Assembly (NCBI RefSeq): GCF_022836935.1 | Contig: NZ_CP083241.1 | Span: forward strand, 124,001 to 188,000 | Reading direction: 5' to 3' | DNA length: 64,000 nt | DNA from: Ancylobacter polymorphus | GTDB lineage: Bacteria > Pseudomonadota > Alphaproteobacteria > Rhizobiales > Xanthobacteraceae | Shown: positions 50,001 to 58,252 of the stretch, in pieces | How the letters are laid out: the number at the start of each line of letters is the position of its first letter | Numbering within the stretch: the stretch's first letter is position 1 | Translations under genes and position numbers: made by a program | The notes under the pieces: generated by a model | Databases searched by the model: none | Told to the model about the DNA's origin: nothing | Seen by the model: only the letters and a program-made list of their open reading frames with translations

Positions 50001-51640
50001 GACCATTCCTCGACCGCCAGAACGGGCAAAGTCTCCGGTTCGTCCTTGGTGCCGGGCGCGACGACCTCCGCCGCGGCGCCCTGATCTGCGGCGTTGAGCG
50101 ATCTCGCCCGCCGCGCGACCTGACGACGTGCGGATTTCGTGATCGATGCCGAGGTCTCCAGCAGCTCGCGCTGGGCCTCGACCGTGTCGAAGATGAGTTG
50201 CTCGTCGGTGAGCCGCACACCGCGCTGCCGCAAGGCCGCCTGGGCCAGCCGGTGCTCGCCGAGCGTGATACGCGGCCGGCGCAGGTCCGCATACCGGATC
50301 GGCCAATGGGCGCCGTCGGGACCCTCGACGAACACGCAGGACAGGTCACGGGGATCATACTTGACCCGCAGCTGTCGATCGAGCCGACCTGCCCAAGGGC
50401 TCAGAACGTCATCCCAGTAGCGCAGGCCGAAGATGTGCACGCCATCCCGACGGATGCTGCGCTCCTCGAACGGCAGGAAGTCGTAGAAGAACTGTTGATC
50501 ATCATGCGGGTGCCGGAACGGCGCGCGGCGACGATCGAGAGCCTCCCGCCAGGCGGCATTCGGAGGCATCTGCAGGCTGCTGTGGACCTCGTTGTGGTAG
50601 CGGCCGACGATTTCGAGCGTCAGCCAGCGCTCGAGCTCCTCGATCGTCATGACCGCGTGACGCTCGGGATCGTAGTCGCCGCGCTCTGAAATGGAGCTGA
50701 ACGTAGTACCGGGGAGCATATGGACCGCTCCCATCATGGTGCCGATCAGCCGCTCGATGTGGCCGCCATAGTGCGGGGTCGCCACAGGCCGGTGGAGCAG
50801 CGAGATGCCGTACTCGGCAGCTCCACGGGCCAGCGCCCGGGCGCGGAATTCGCGCGCATTGTCGACGTGGATGATGTCCGGCAGGCCCGACACAGGCCAA
50901 TCGAGCTCGATGCCGCGCGCCAGGAGCCACTCCGCCTTTGGCATCACCGCATGATGTATGGCCAGGGCGACCGATGCCGACGACGGCGCCTCGAGGCTCA
51001 GATAAAAGCCCACCACGATGCGGCTTGCTACGTCGATCGCGAGCGTCAGCCATGGCCGCTGGATCGGCAGGCGGTAGATCGTGTCCACCACGAAGAGATC
51101 GACGCGCGTGTGATCGATCTGGACGATCTGGAGTGCGTGATCGGCACGGTATTCCTCCGGAACCGGTCTGAGCCGATCTCTGGCGGCCTTGTTGCCTTCA
51201 CGCTGGCGGACAAGCTTGAAGCGGTCGATCTGCTCGACACGGGCTCGAACGGCTTTCCAGGACGGAATGTCCAGCCCGCGTTCACGACAAAGATGCCGGA
51301 TGTGGTCATGAAGCGTGCTGACGGACGCTTTTTGCCGGGTGAGATACTTGTCGCGGATCGCCTCCTCGATGGCCGCCTCGACCTCGACGGCGAGGCGCCG
51401 GGCTCCTTTCTTTGGACCAGGTCGCGCCGCGGCCAGCGAACTCGTCACCGGCGCGCTGCGGTACTGCTCGATCAGCGCGTACAGCCGGCTTCGGCGTAAT
51501 CCGAGGATACGGCACGCCGTCGCGACATCGATCGGCGACAATTGCCCGGCGTTGATCAGTGGCCGGATGACCGCCTCTCGGGCGACCGCGACCTGCCACC
51601 GGCTATCATCGATCGCGAGCTTGTCCTGGTCGCACGGCAC
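49997..51640 (-). CDS. tniA: TniA-family DDE transposase
   Basis: A 547-residue Mu-type integrase. DDE residues lie in VQIDHTRVDLFVVD (Asp), IHVDNAREFRARAL (Asp) and YGGHIERLIGTMMG (Glu). N-terminal HTH segments (DVATACRILGLRRSRLYALI) bind the ends, and a Mu-transposase C-terminal beta-barrel (RRDGVHIFGLRYWDDVL) follows. First gene of the tniABQ operon; its promoter must lie between 51641 and 51778. Confidence 0.92.
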   Translation of the reverse strand: MPCDQDKLAIDDSRWQVAVAREAVIRPLINAGQLSPIDVATACRILGLRRSRLYALIEQYRSAPVTSSLAAARPGPKKGARRLAVEVEAAIEEAIRDKYLTRQKASVSTLHDHIRHLCRERGLDIPSWKAVRARVEQIDRFKLVRQREGNKAARDRLRPVPEEYRADHALQIVQIDHTRVDLFVVDTIYRLPIQRPWLTLAIDVASRIVVGFYLSLEAPSSASVALAIHHAVMPKAEWLLARGIELDWPVSGLPDIIHVDNAREFRARALARGAAEYGISLLHRPVATPHYGGHIERLIGTMMGAVHMLPGTTFSSISERGDYDPERHAVMTIEELERWLTLEIVGRYHNEVHSSLQMPPNAAWREALDRRRAPFRHPHDDQQFFYDFLPFEERSIRRDGVHIFGLRYWDDVLSPWAGRLDRQLRVKYDPRDLSCVFVEGPDGAHWPIRYADLRRPRITLGEHRLAQAALRQRGVRLTDEQLIFDTVEAQRELLETSASITKSARRQVARRARSLNAADQGAAAEVVAPGTKDEPETLPVLAVEEWS

Positions 51641-51863
51641 GTGTCGACCTCCGCACTCGCCTTGATCCAGCGATCAAGGCTAAGATTCCAACGAACAAGG
51701 CTGAATCCACCGAATTAGGGTGAGCCGAACATGTTAAAAATCAATCAAATGGAATCCGGGGAAAAGAGCAGTGCGACAGGGCGGTTTTGACCCTTTTGGG
51801 CCGGCCGGCGGCCATCGGCCGGGCCCGAAGCCATGAAAATCGCGTTCTGCGGGCATCGACAGG

Positions 51864-51910
51864 TTGCCCCAAATCGACGCTCAGGTAGAATATTGACAAA
51901 ATAGAACCTG
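51864..51910 (+). promoter_or_regulatory. vapBC promoter/operator
   Basis: TTGCCC (51864-51869) and TAGAAT (51886-51891) have 16-base spacing. CAGGT (51882-51886) and ACCTG (51906-51910) form an inverted repeat over the presumed start of transcription, a likely VapB operator. Confidence 0.45.
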
Positions 51911-51921
51911 GAACCATAAAA

Positions 51922-52176
51922 ATGGCGCTGAGCATAAAGGACCCTGAAACCGAGAGACTGGCCCGCGCCTTGGCCGCACGCACTGGCGAGAGCCTTACCG
52001 TGGCGACACGCCGCGCGATTGAGGAACGTCTCAAGCGAACCGGAACGGGCGCGCGCAGGGCCGCTCTCCTCGAGGACATGGAAGCAATGCAGCGGCGCTT
52101 GAGTGCGCTTCCCGTTCTCGACGATCGCAGTCCGGAGGAGATGATTGGCTACGACGAGAACGGCGTGCCCAACTGA
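51922..52176 (+). CDS. vapB: VapB-type antitoxin (Rv0623-like)
   Basis: An 84-residue antitoxin. The N-terminal ribbon-helix-helix-type DNA-binding part is MALSIKDPETERLARALAAR followed by TGESLTVATRRAIEERL; the C-terminal part binds VapC. Its TGA overlaps the vapC ATG by one base (TGATG). Confidence 0.88.
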   Translation: MALSIKDPETERLARALAARTGESLTVATRRAIEERLKRTGTGARRAALLEDMEAMQRRLSALPVLDDRSPEEMIGYDENGVPN

Positions 52177-52565
52177 TGGTGATCGACACCTCCGCCATCA
52201 TCGCGATTTTTTTCAACGAGCCGGATGCCGCCCTTTATCGCGAGCGGATCGCCGAGGATTCGGTGCGGCTGATGTCGGCCGCAACCCTTGTCGAGGCCGC
52301 AATGGTCATTGAGGCCCGCTATGGCGATACCGGCGGCGCCGAGCTCGATTTATGGCTGCACAAGGCCGAGGTCGAGATCGTGTCGGTGACGGACGATCAT
52401 GCCGACCAGGCGCGCCGCGCCTGGCGACGCTACGGTAAGGGCCGGCATCCGGCCGGCCTGAACTATGGCGACTGCTTTTCATACGCCCTGGCCGTGCTCT
52501 CCGGCGAACCGCTGCTGTTCAAGGGTGCCGACTTCGCCCAAACCGACATCGAGGCGGTGCGATAA
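52176..52565 (+). CDS. vapC: VapC PIN-domain ribonuclease toxin
   Basis: A 129-residue PIN toxin with the expected acidic residues: Asp4 in MVIDTSAIIAIF, Glu in AATLVEAAMVI, and Asp in GLNYGDCFSYALA. VapC toxins cleave tRNA or rRNA. It lies 11 bases upstream of the second tyrosine recombinase gene, so the addiction module may be co-transcribed with the recombinase. Confidence 0.9.
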   Translation: MVIDTSAIIAIFFNEPDAALYRERIAEDSVRLMSAATLVEAAMVIEARYGDTGGAELDLWLHKAEVEIVSVTDDHADQARRAWRRYGKGRHPAGLNYGDCFSYALAVLSGEPLLFKGADFAQTDIEAVR

Positions 52566-52576
52566 GCGAGGAAACG

Positions 52577-53647
52577 ATGCCCGAGCCTCCCCGCAGCGAG
52601 GATCTGCACGCCGGACCGGACTCGGCACGAGCAATTGCCGAAGCCCTCTCCGCTGCCCTGCCCGCTCATCTCGAACGTCTCACGGACCGCGCGCGCGGCT
52701 ATGTCGAGGCGGCGAGTTCGGCGAATACGCGCCGTGCCTATGCCAGCGACTGGGTGCATTTTTGCTCCTGGTGCCGGCGGCAGGGACTCGAACCGCTGCC
52801 CCCCTCCCCTCAACTGGTCGGGCTTTACATCACCGCCTGCGCCTCCGGTGCGGCCATCCCCGGCGGCAAGGCGAATTCCGTCGCCACCATCGAGCGGCGG
52901 CTGTCCGCCCTCGGCTGGAACTACGCCCAGCGCGGCACGCCGCTGGATCGCAAGGACCGGCACATCGCTACCGTGCTCGCCGGCATTCGCAACACCCATG
53001 CTGCCCCGCCCCGGCAGAAGGAAGCCGTGCTGCCGGAAGACTTGCGCGCCATGCTGGAGACGCTGGAGCGCGGATCGCTGCGCGGCCTGCGCGACCGGGC
53101 CATGCTGCTGATCGGTTTCGCCGGCGGCCTGCGCCGCTCAGAAATTGTCGGGCTGGACTGCGGGCGCGAACAGACGGCGGACGGGCGCGGCTGGATCGAG
53201 ATCCTCGACAAGGGGATGGTGGTCACGCTGCGCGGCAAGACCGGCTGGCGCGAAGTGGAGATCGGCCGCGGCTCATCGGACGCCACCTGCCCAGTCAGCG
53301 CGCTGCAGACCTGGCTGAAACTGGCGCGGATCGGCCATGGTCCGCTGTTCCGGCGCGTGACCGGTCGCGGCACGGATGTCGGCACTGAGAGGCTCAACGA
53401 CCGCGAGGTCGCCCGGCTGGTCAAGCGCGCCGCGCTCGCCGCCGGTGTGCGCGGCGACCTTTCCGAGGGCGAGCGGGAGATCAAATTCTCCGGTCATTCG
53501 CTGCGCGCCGGCCTTGCCTCCTCGGCCGAAGTCGACGAGCGCTATGTGCAACGCCAACTCGGCCACGCCTCCGCCGAAATGACCCGCCGCTATCAGCGCC
53601 GGCGCGACCGGTTCCGGGTGAATCTCACAAAGGCGGCGGGGCTATAG
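52577..53647 (+). CDS. Tyrosine-type recombinase/integrase (copy 2)
   Basis: A 356-residue paralogue of the 10849-11991 recombinase, in the same orientation. Core-binding part SSANTRRAYASDW, catalytic FAGGLRRSE, HSLRAG and GHASAEMTRRYQ. The shared portion differs at only about one residue in eight and the DNA is also alike, so the genes are recent duplicates or were acquired from related plasmids. Likely role: multimer resolution or integration for the replicon. Confidence 0.92.
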   Translation: MPEPPRSEDLHAGPDSARAIAEALSAALPAHLERLTDRARGYVEAASSANTRRAYASDWVHFCSWCRRQGLEPLPPSPQLVGLYITACASGAAIPGGKANSVATIERRLSALGWNYAQRGTPLDRKDRHIATVLAGIRNTHAAPPRQKEAVLPEDLRAMLETLERGSLRGLRDRAMLLIGFAGGLRRSEIVGLDCGREQTADGRGWIEILDKGMVVTLRGKTGWREVEIGRGSSDATCPVSALQTWLKLARIGHGPLFRRVTGRGTDVGTERLNDREVARLVKRAALAAGVRGDLSEGEREIKFSGHSLRAGLASSAEVDERYVQRQLGHASAEMTRRYQRRRDRFRVNLTKAAGL

Positions 53648-53669
53648 CGGAAGAGCACCCTCCCCCAAT

Positions 53670-54080
53670 CTAATCCTCCGCTTCCGGGGAGATCAGCGAC
53701 AGCGAGGGAAAATAGCGCGCATAGCGGCCACGGTCCCGCGTGAGCAAAGGCAGTTCGTTCACCGCCGCATGAGCGCCGATGAAGAAATCCGGCAGCACGC
53801 CTGTGCGCGTCCCCCCGCCTTGCGGTAAGAGGCAAAGACCTTGCCGGCCAGAAACAGCGCCGCGCGCGGCATAGGCGCAACGGCTATCCCCGCTTCGCTC
53901 AAAAACCGCCTCGATATCCTCGATCCGCTCATAGCGGACCGAAAGCTCGGCATAGACGACATCGTTGACGAGCAACGGACCACGCAGGGACGCCGCCTCC
54001 AACTGGTCGATCGACCATTGCGCCCAAACCGGGTCGTCGGTGACCAGATCGAGCAGGACATTGGTGTCGATCAGCGTCAC
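53670..54080 (-). CDS. PIN-domain toxin with compensating frameshifts
   Basis: A 136-residue VapC-like PIN protein. It retains MTLIDTNVLLDLV (first Asp), VVYAELSVRYERIED (Glu) and LPDFFIGAHAAV (Asp). Residues about 60-93 read as an unrelated Arg/Gly-rich stretch, while the next frame there encodes GIAVAPMPRAALFLAGKV and FASYRKAGG, the normal PIN helix. So a one-base gain near the TTTTT run (53902-53906) is undone by a one-base loss near 53808-53818. The toxin may be crippled though open. It overlaps its antitoxin by four bases. Confidence 0.75.
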   Translation of the reverse strand: MTLIDTNVLLDLVTDDPVWAQWSIDQLEAASLRGPLLVNDVVYAELSVRYERIEDIEAVFERSGDSRCAYAARGAVSGRQGLCLLPQGGGTRTGVLPDFFIGAHAAVNELPLLTRDRGRYARYFPSLSLISPEAED

Positions 54081-54310
54081 GTGTCACCGCGCGTCAGCGC
54101 CATGATCGCATCCGTCGTCAGCCCTGCGCCGGCATGCCCGCGCAGCTTGGCAAACCGACTGGGCGCGCGCTTTTCATCCGCCCGAGTCAACACCACAGTG
54201 CCATCTGGTGCGCGCCGAAAATCCACCCGGCTCCCCGCCACAATGCCGAGCAGGTCGCGCACGGGCTTCGGGATCGTCACCTGGCCCTTGGACGTCACAG
54301 TCGTGCTCAT
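54077..54310 (-). CDS. AbrB/MazE-type antitoxin of the PIN toxin
   Basis: A 77-residue swapped-hairpin AbrB protein: TVTSKGQVTIPKPVRDLLGI and SRVDFRRAPDGTVVL, with a C-terminal toxin-binding tail. ACTTA/TAAGT (54332-54336 with 54342-54346) upstream is a probable operator. The intact antitoxin beside a damaged toxin suggests a decaying module. Confidence 0.85.
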   Translation of the reverse strand: MSTTVTSKGQVTIPKPVRDLLGIVAGSRVDFRRAPDGTVVLTRADEKRAPSRFAKLRGHAGAGLTTDAIMALTRGDT

Positions 54311-54385
54311 CGCCCCTCTCCTGGTAAGGACACTTACGAGATAAGTATTACACGCCCTGGGTTCTTCAAGCCACGCCTCTCGCCC

Positions 54386-55615
54386 TCATGCCCGTTTCTT
54401 CTCCCCTTTCCGTTTGCCGATCAGCGCCATGAGCATCGGCCCGATGGAGAAGGTGCCGGCTTGCGCCTTTCGCGTCAGGTCGCGGATATAGCCGCCGGCA
54501 CTGTTGATCGCCGTGCCGCGCTGAAGAATGGCGGCGACGACCACGGCGGCCTGCACCTCGCCCATGGCGGATTGCGCCTCCTCCCAGGCGCTGGGGCTGA
54601 TCCCGAGCATCGGCCGGACCACGGCGACGGTCGCCATGAAGTCCCGCCAGTTGGAAATGCCGCCCCGGGCATAGTCGATGATATCGGGGCAGGCATCGAG
54701 GATCATGCCAAGAGGATAGGCCCCCTCTGGCGGACGCGGCGGTTCCGTCTTCAGTTCGGTCCCCGCCCCCCTGCTTTCTCGAAAGCGAGGTTCAAGATCA
54801 ATAGGAGACTTTGGATTTGAATTCTGTTTGTGGCGCTCAGTTTGAGACTCATTGGCGCTTGAAAATGAGGTTTTTGCCTGCGCTTCCAGCAAGATGAGGA
54901 TCTCGTCGGCCAGAATCGCGAGGTCTTCCGCAACACGCTCCAGCGTCGGGCGGTCAGCATTGCGCGGAATCCGCTCGACAATGGCCCGGTAGAGCCCATG
55001 GATCTCCATCCAGTCGGCGGGGCCCTGCCCGCACAGCTGCGTGGGAACGCCTTCCTCAAGGCCGGTGGCGATCATCTTGGCGATGTCCCGCCGGCACAGG
55101 GTGATGCGCTCGCGCACCAGCTTGAGCGCTCGCTCTTCCGCCTTCACTTCCTCGGCCCAGGCTTCGAACTCCTCGGCCCGCGCCACCAGCGGCGACAGGT
55201 CGAAGCCGAAGGCCCGCTCGATTTCGCCGGCGCGGTCCTTGCGGGCGTAGCGTTTGCCGTTGGGGCTGTCGCGCCGGACGATCAGCCCCGCATCCACCAG
55301 CACCGCGAGATGCCGGCGCAGCGTCGCCGGCGCCATGCCATGCGCCCGCAGCGACAATTGCTGGTTGGACGGGAAGACGATGAGGTCCTCGCCGGTCAGC
55401 GCGGTCTCCGGGTGAAACGACAGCAGCGCGTCAAGCACCGCCAGCGCCCGCTCGGACACACCGATGCGCGCCTTCGCGGTGCAGATCGCCCGGAACACGT
55501 TCCATTTATGCACCGCCTTGTCCAAGGGGCGGGCCTTCGCCACGGCCTGGCTCGCCACATGGGCAAGCGACAGCGACCGCCGCCCGAAGGGGGTCGTCGT
55601 GATATGCGTCTGCAT
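54386..55615 (-). CDS. repC: RepC replication initiator of a repABC plasmid
   Basis: A 409-residue initiator. The N-terminal RP-C domain is RRSLSLAHVASQAVAKARPLD followed by KWNVFRAICTAKARIGVSERALAVLDALLSF, with a winged-helix region (LSLRAHGMAPATLRRHLAVLV). The C-terminal RP-C_C domain has RPMLGISPSAWEEAQSAMGEV and INSAGGYIRDLTRKAQAGTFS. RepC starts replication at an origin inside its own gene. Last gene of repABC; its synthesis is restrained by the ctRNA upstream. Confidence 0.93.
   Translation of the reverse strand: MQTHITTTPFGRRSLSLAHVASQAVAKARPLDKAVHKWNVFRAICTAKARIGVSERALAVLDALLSFHPETALTGEDLIVFPSNQQLSLRAHGMAPATLRRHLAVLVDAGLIVRRDSPNGKRYARKDRAGEIERAFGFDLSPLVARAEEFEAWAEEVKAEERALKLVRERITLCRRDIAKMIATGLEEGVPTQLCGQGPADWMEIHGLYRAIVERIPRNADRPTLERVAEDLAILADEILILLEAQAKTSFSSANESQTERHKQNSNPKSPIDLEPRFRESRGAGTELKTEPPRPPEGAYPLGMILDACPDIIDYARGGISNWRDFMATVAVVRPMLGISPSAWEEAQSAMGEVQAAVVVAAILQRGTAINSAGGYIRDLTRKAQAGTFSIGPMLMALIGKRKGEKKRA
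54775..54885. other. AT-rich segment in repC, probable oriV
   Basis: Within GC-rich repC, this 110-base stretch is visibly AT-rich (TTTGGATTTGAATTC, TTGAAAATGAGGTTTTTG) and encodes the linker between the two RepC domains. In studied repABC replicons the origin is an AT-rich stretch inside repC, so this is the likely oriV. Confidence 0.6.
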
Positions 55616-55683
55616 TTTCCTTCACCTTGATCTGGGCAAAAGAAAAACGCTCGCCGAAACGGCGCTGAGGCCTCGCATGAGGC

Positions 55684-55712
55684 TTGACGGTGATTCCAGG
55701 AAGTGCGATTCT
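55684..55712 (+). promoter_or_regulatory. ctRNA promoter
   Basis: TTGACG (55684-55689) and GATTCT (55707-55712) with 17-base spacing face rightward, against repABC, and point at the terminator at 55735-55772. Confidence 0.6.
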
Positions 55713-55718
55713 CAGGCT

Positions 55719-55772
55719 GTCACACGTTGAGAAGGGCTTCCGGAACTCTGTTTCGGGGGCCTTTTTCTTTTT
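55719..55772 (+). ncRNA. Antisense ctRNA (incompatibility RNA) of repABC
   Basis: The repB-repC gap holds a rightward promoter and an intrinsic terminator that define a small RNA of roughly 55 bases complementary to the repC leader. In repABC plasmids this counter-transcribed RNA blocks repC translation and sets copy number and incompatibility. The exact start is inferred from the promoter. Confidence 0.7.
55735..55772 (+). terminator. Intrinsic terminator of the ctRNA
   Basis: GGCTTCCGGAAC (55735-55746) pairs fully, with a few G-T pairs, with GTTTCGGGGGCC (55750-55761) over a three-base loop, followed by TTTTTCTTTTT. Confidence 0.85.
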
Positions 55773-55812
55773 GCCGGGTGTAGCATTGGGGCATGGGCCC
55801 CGGCTCAGCCGG

Positions 55813-56823
55813 TCAATTCGTCATCTCATCTCCCTTGTTCGCGTCCGAGAATTCCTCAAACAGCCTGTCGAGCTGGGAGGCAACGAAGTCGGCGAAATCC
55901 GGCACGGCCTTCTCGTTGAAGACCAGCGCCGTGCGCCCGCCTCCACGCTCGACATACCCTGCCCGGCGGCCCTGCGGCGTCGTCCAGACATCGCTCCGCG
56001 CAGGCAGCCGGGGCTTGTCGGCCAGCCTCTGCCAGAGCGCCTGAAAGCGCCGGTCGCTGTCCATGGCCCGCAGGGCCGGGTCGTCCAGCATCGCTTCCAC
56101 GCTCTGGAGAAGTTTCGGGTTGTCCAGCTTCTCGGCGAGGCCGAGCCATCGTGCTCGTCCCGATTTGGGGGCCGGGCCGATACGCCGGACAAGCGCTTCC
56201 GGAATACGGCGCGCAACGGCGATGTAACGGCTAAGATCGGCCTTGTCGGTGGAAAGGGCGGCGATGATGGTCTGCCGGTCATGGCCGGCATCCTCCAGCC
56301 GCTTGGCGAACAGCGCTTTCTCGATAAACGACAGGTCTTGTCGGTCGAGATTCTCGCGCCCTTGCGCCACCACCAGCTCGGCGTCGCTCAGCGACTTGAT
56401 GATCGCCTTCACCGAACGGCCGAGCCGCTCGGCGGCTCGCAGCCGGCGTCGGCCATAGGCGATCTGAAAGCGCCCGGCCGCATCAGGGTGCGGCCGCACG
56501 AGAATGGGCACCTGCTGTCCGTTCGCCTCGATGCTCGCGACCAGTTGCTCGAAGCCGGGATCGATCTCGATCGAAATCCGGTCGGCGATTGTCGAGCCGT
56601 CGATCTGGCTCGGCTCAAGCGATACCACGACATCGCTTGTGGCCAACTGCTGCTTCAGCCGTTCGCTGGCTCTCGCGGTTTCGGACAGCTCCTGGAGCGA
56701 TGCGCCCATTGCCGCGACGGCGCCGGTGCGAACGCGCTCCGGTGCCCGCGCAGGGGAGGGGGCGGCAGCGTCCGGCTTCTTCAGGAACAGCGAATTGATC
56801 GCGTCCTTCCGACTCATCGCCAT
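55813..56823 (-). CDS. repB: RepB (ParB-like) partition protein
   Basis: A 336-residue ParB-family centromere-binding protein. The ParB/Srx core reads GFEQLVASIEANGQQVPILV and FQIAYGRRRLRAAERLG (CTP-binding motif), followed by an HTH around ERKALFAKRL-like LSFIEKALFAKRLEDAGHD. The C-terminus has the RepB dimer domain. It binds the two parS palindromes at 56871-56970 and works with RepA. Start ATG 56823 (or 56817). Confidence 0.93.
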   Translation of the reverse strand: MAMSRKDAINSLFLKKPDAAAPSPARAPERVRTGAVAAMGASLQELSETARASERLKQQLATSDVVVSLEPSQIDGSTIADRISIEIDPGFEQLVASIEANGQQVPILVRPHPDAAGRFQIAYGRRRLRAAERLGRSVKAIIKSLSDAELVVAQGRENLDRQDLSFIEKALFAKRLEDAGHDRQTIIAALSTDKADLSRYIAVARRIPEALVRRIGPAPKSGRARWLGLAEKLDNPKLLQSVEAMLDDPALRAMDSDRRFQALWQRLADKPRLPARSDVWTTPQGRRAGYVERGGGRTALVFNEKAVPDFADFVASQLDRLFEEFSDANKGDEMTN

Positions 56824-57035
56824 CCCTCCTGAATGAGGCGCCGCACGACAGGGTCGAGCCTCGGCGTGCTGTTGGGAGCTCCCAACGCGGCCGCGATGTC
56901 ACCGCGGATCGCGCGCCCATGTGAGAGGGTCGCGTAGGCTTGCCTCGCCGTGTTGGGAGCTCCCAACACGGTCGGCCGGGGAGGGGAGGAGCAGGGCGCC
57001 ATACCGCGATCCCTGTTCATCACGCCCGCCCCCAC
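56814..57035 (-). CDS. RepD-like small open frame spanning parS sites
   Basis: A 73-residue frame overlaps the ends of repA and repB. Its repeated GAPN residues are encoded by the parS palindromes themselves. pTAR/pTiC58-type repABC operons contain a similar small gene, repD, at this place with parS inside it. It might be translated to keep the repA-repB mRNA coupled, but coding is not demonstrated. Confidence 0.4.
   Translation of the reverse strand: MGAGVMNRDRGMAPCSSPPRPTVLGAPNTARQAYATLSHGRAIRGDIAAALGAPNSTPRLDPVVRRLIQEGWR
56871..56886. promoter_or_regulatory. parS site 1
   Basis: GTTGGGAGCTCCCAAC is a perfect 16-bp palindrome matching the repABC parS form GTT-N4-GC-N4-AAC. It lies in the repA-repB gap where RepB binds in related plasmids. 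Confidence 0.85.
56949..56970. promoter_or_regulatory. parS site 2 (extended)
   Basis: The same 16-bp palindrome (56952-56967) extended by CGT/ACG to 22 bp of perfect symmetry, 65 bases from parS site 1. Two adjacent parS sites between repA and repB match the arrangement known from Ti plasmids. Confidence 0.85.
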
Positions 57036-58252
57036 GCGGCCTTGATCAGCCCTTCGATCTCGGCGTTCACAGCGTCCAGGGCTTCCATCGCTCGGTCATA
57101 GGTCGACCGCGTGAGATTCTCCCGCCCGATCTCATAGAGCGTCTGCTTGGTCAGGCCGGCATCGGAGATGGCAGCGGACTTCACCATCGGGTTGGTCAGG
57201 ACATAATCGTCGAACAGGTTGCGCAGCAGGGCTGCCACCTTGGTCTGCGGGGCGTCCTGCGGCTCGAAGCGCGTGAACAGGTAGCGGAGGAAATCATATT
57301 TCAACTCTCCGCCCGCCTCGCGAACCACGCCGAGCAAGTCCCGCGTCATGAGCAGAAACTGGCTCATCGAGGCAATGTCCAGCATTTGCGGATGCACGGT
57401 AACGATCATCGCGGTCGCCGCGCACAGGCCGCTCAGGGTGAGGAATCCCAACTGAGGTGGGCAGTCGATGACAATAACGTCGTAGCGATCCGCCACCTCG
57501 TCAAAGGCCGCAGCCACGCGGGTAAAGAAGAGATCCCCTCGCGACCTGTCCGTGGCGGCCAGCGCCTTCGGCGTCGTGTGCTCGAACTCCATCAGTTCGA
57601 GATTGCCGGGGATGAGATCGAGGCCGTCAAAATAGGTGGGCCGGATCACCTCGGCCAGCGGCCGACGGGCACCGTCATACCGAATGGCGGCGTAGAGCGT
57701 TTCGTTCGCAAGGACGTCGGTTTCCGGCATCACGCCAAGCAGGGCGGAGAGGCTAGCTTGCGGGTCGAGATCGACCGCGAGCACGCGGTATCCCTGCAGT
57801 GCGAGGTACTGCGCCAGGTGAGCGGAAGTCGTGGTCTTGCCCGATCCGCCCTTGAAATTGGTGACCGCCAGAACCTGAAGATGTTCGCCCGCGCGACGAT
57901 GCGGCACGAACTCGACGCTTTCCCTGCCGCGAGCCGACCCTGCCAGAAGACGTCGGATCTCATTGAGCTGTCCCAGCGTATACAGACGCCGGCCATTGGC
58001 GGCCGTCTCCGGCAGGGGGCCTTCTCCCGCAAGCGTCATTTTCCGCAAGGTCGAATCCGAAATGCCGATCAACCGCGCCGCTTCGCCGGACGTGAAGCGG
58101 CGGAGAACCTTCTTCGACGAGGGCGGGAACAAGGCCTCGCTCATCGCCTGCAGCTGCGAACTCAACAATTCGGCCTGTGAGCCGATCGTCTCGTCCACAC
58201 CAGCTATAATTTTTCGCGCGGGATCAGCGGCGTTCACGTCGAAAACTTTCAT
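57020..58252 (-). CDS. repA: RepA (ParA-like) partition ATPase
   Basis: A 410-residue ParA ATPase. An N-terminal MerR-like HTH (FTSGEAARLIGISDSTLRKM) precedes the deviant Walker A FKGGSGKTTTSAHLAQYLA, then VLAVDLDPQASLSALLG and YDVIVIDCPPQLGFLTL. It moves plasmid copies with RepB/parS and represses the operon. ATG 58252 chosen; upstream codons belong to the promoter region. First gene of repABC. Confidence 0.93.
   Translation of the reverse strand: MKVFDVNAADPARKIIAGVDETIGSQAELLSSQLQAMSEALFPPSSKKVLRRFTSGEAARLIGISDSTLRKMTLAGEGPLPETAANGRRLYTLGQLNEIRRLLAGSARGRESVEFVPHRRAGEHLQVLAVTNFKGGSGKTTTSAHLAQYLALQGYRVLAVDLDPQASLSALLGVMPETDVLANETLYAAIRYDGARRPLAEVIRPTYFDGLDLIPGNLELMEFEHTTPKALAATDRSRGDLFFTRVAAAFDEVADRYDVIVIDCPPQLGFLTLSGLCAATAMIVTVHPQMLDIASMSQFLLMTRDLLGVVREAGGELKYDFLRYLFTRFEPQDAPQTKVAALLRNLFDDYVLTNPMVKSAAISDAGLTKQTLYEIGRENLTRSTYDRAMEALDAVNAEIEGLIKAAWGRA

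Larger units (their letters stand above)
46495..51778. mobile_element. Tn5053/Tn402-like transposon, cargo-free, 5.3 kb
   Basis: Both ends start TGTCGC reading inward (46495-46500 and, on the minus strand, 51778-51773). Each is bounded by GGGCG (46490-46494 and 51779-51783), a 5-bp target duplication as in Tn402/Tn5053. Subterminal repeats of GAATCCACCGA type occur at 51703-51713 and, inverted, at 46562-46573 and 46606-46618, as expected for TniA binding sites. The element holds only tniA, tniB, tniQ and a serine resolvase. Confidence 0.85.
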
